A stretch of 6,791 nucleotides of DNA, taken from contig JANXRI010000184.1 of assembly GCA_025353085.1 (NCBI GenBank), positions 1 to 6,791 on the forward strand, in the 5' to 3' direction. Positions within the stretch are counted from its first letter, which is position 1; every line of letters starts with the position of its first letter. The position numbers and the translations under genes are program-made. Origin of the DNA: Betaproteobacteria bacterium. GTDB taxonomy: Bacteria > Pseudomonadota > Gammaproteobacteria > Burkholderiales > SG8-41. This document shows positions 5,725 through 6,791 of the stretch, in pieces. The notes beneath the pieces were generated by a model. The model saw only the letters and a program-made list of their open reading frames with translations, did not search any database and was not told where the DNA came from.

Positions 5725-6791
5725 AATCGATCAGCGGCGTGCCGGTCATTTCCGCGGGTTGAGGCAGCCCCATCATTTTCAGCAGCGTGGGCGCCACATC
5801 TTTAAGCGCGCCACCGGCGGCGACTTTGGCCTTGCGTCCGATGTAGAGCAGCGGCACGACGTTGAGCGTGTGCGCGGTATGCGCCTGGTGCGTTGCGTGG
5901 TCGTGCATCATTTCGGCGTTGCCGTGGTCGGCGGTAATCAGCACCTCGCCACCCGCGTCCTGCATGGCCTTGATCACCCTGCCCAGACATTCGTCGAGTA
6001 CCTCGATTGCGCGCGTTGCCGCGGCGAGATTCCCGGTATGGCCGACCATGTCGCCATTCGCGTAATTGCAGACGATCGCATCAAAGTGGCGCGACTCGAT
6101 TGCAGCGACGAGTTTGTCGGTGACTTCGAAGGCGCTCATCTCCGGCTTTAGATCGTAGGTCGCGACTTGGGGCGACGGCACCAGAATGCGCTCCTCGCCG
6201 GCATTAGGCGTTTCGATTCCACCATTGAAAAAATATGTGACGTGCGCGTACTTCTCGGTTTCGGCGATGCGCAACTGCCGCAGGCCCTGCTTGGCGAGAT
6301 ATTCACCGAACCCGTTGGCGATGCTTTGCGGCGCGTAGGCCGCAGGCATTTTGAAATCCTCGCCGTAGCTCGTGAGCGTGCACAAGAATCCGAGCCTGGG
6401 CACATACGCGCGCTTAAAGCCGCTGAACGTCTCGTCAGTAAGGGCGCGTGTCAGTTGGCGCGCGCGGTCGGCGCGGAAATTCATAAATACGCACACGTCG
6501 CCGTCGTTCATGCGACATGCCGGCGACAGCGCAGTCGCTTTCACGAATTCATCGTTTTCGCCGCGCGCATAAGCCATGTCGAGTGCCGCGACCGCGTCGG
6601 GCGCCTGGTATTCGCTCTTGCCCTGCGTTATCAGGTCGTAGGCAGCTTCTACGCGTTCCCAGCGCTGATCGCGATCCATCGCGTAATAACGCCCGACGAT
6701 GGAGGCGATGCGGCCGGTCCCGAGTTGGGCACATTTAACGCGCATGAAGTCGAGCGAAGCGCGCGCGCTGCGCGGCGGCGTGTCGCGGCCG
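5717..6791 (-). CDS. gpmI: 2,3-bisphosphoglycerate-independent phosphoglycerate mutase (5' end beyond window)
   Basis: The Mn2+-dependent, cofactor-independent mutase interconverts 3- and 2-phosphoglycerate in glycolysis and gluconeogenesis in the cytoplasm. The reading frame stays open to the window edge: 15 codons before the ATG at 6745 encode GRDTPPRSARASLDF, a segment typical of this family, so that ATG is internal. Of the usual roughly 510 residues, 357 are visible. Counting from the first whole codon, landmarks are GRDTPP (1-6), GRYYAMDRDQRW (33-44) in the transferase domain, and NFRADRARQL (104-113). Phosphatase-domain metal ligands are Asp247 and His251 in DMVGHTG, Asp288-His289 in TADHGN, and His307 in HTAHT. 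The catalytic serine lies in the missing N-terminal part. It shares no sequence features with the cofactor-dependent GpmA type. It overlaps the envC start by 8 bases. The promoter is outside the window. Confidence 0.96.
   Translation of the reverse strand, partial: GRDTPPRSARASLDFMRVKCAQLGTGRIASIVGRYYAMDRDQRWERVEAAYDLITQGKSEYQAPDAVAALDMAYARGENDEFVKATALSPACRMNDGDVCVFMNFRADRARQLTRALTDETFSGFKRAYVPRLGFLCTLTSYGEDFKMPAAYAPQSIANGFGEYLAKQGLRQLRIAETEKYAHVTYFFNGGIETPNAGEERILVPSPQVATYDLKPEMSAFEVTDKLVAAIESRHFDAIVCNYANGDMVGHTGNLAAATRAIEVLDECLGRVIKAMQDAGGEVLITADHGNAEMMHDHATHQAHTAHTLNVVPLLYIGRKAKVAAGGALKDVAPTLLKMMGLPQPAEMTGTPLIDFV

Noticed and set aside
5489..6151. A 220-codon plus-strand frame spanning the envC/gpmI junction
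   Set aside because: It runs antisense across two well-supported genes and has the composition of a shadow frame.
6543..6745. gpmI starting at the ATG at 6745
   Set aside because: The frame stays open to the window edge and the 15 preceding codons encode family-typical residues beginning GRDTPP, so this Met is internal.
1..6791. SlmA-binding sites resembling the E. coli consensus GTGAGTACTCAC
   Set aside because: Reading through for this palindrome I saw no convincing match. A computed motif scan would be decisive.

Overview
This GC-rich window carries two convergent, tightly packed gene clusters of core bacterial functions. Gene content and protein sequence look proteobacterial. An argB / HAD pyrimidine nucleotidase-like / slmA run facing a phosphoglycerate mutase / envC / ctpA / moeB-type run fits a betaproteobacterium best; this placement rests on recalled family resemblance and gene order, not on a search. 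I see no mobile element, integration site, CRISPR array, tRNA or rRNA.

Plus strand (1-2184): the 3' part of argB (arginine biosynthesis, cut by the left edge), a HAD-family hydrolase of the pyrimidine 5'-nucleotidase type, slmA (TetR-fold nucleoid occlusion factor), and a 140-residue protein of unknown function with an Ala/Pro-rich tail. The gaps are 25, 21 and 26 bases. The last three genes each have a clear Shine-Dalgarno sequence, so the four probably share a transcript whose promoter lies upstream of the window. The clusters meet tail to tail across 46 bases at 2185-2230, which hold only an imperfect hairpin.

Minus strand (read from 6791 down to 2231): gpmI (cofactor-independent phosphoglycerate mutase, its 5' end beyond the right edge), envC (LytM-domain activator of septal amidases, starting on a TTG that overlaps the gpmI stop), ctpA (S41 carboxyl-terminal processing protease) and a moeB/thiF-type adenylyltransferase. 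The first three look like one transcription unit linking a glycolytic enzyme to two envelope proteins that act on or near peptidoglycan. Between ctpA and moeB lie two tandem, nearly identical GC-rich hairpins with T-rich tails on the minus strand. They look like a duplicated intrinsic terminator just upstream of the moeB start.

The window is mostly ordinary core genome. The points most worth a second look are the duplicated terminator-like hairpins, the unrecognised Ala/Pro-tailed protein after slmA, and the presence of slmA and envC, both cell-division genes, in facing clusters. I found no clear evidence of a previously undescribed system.
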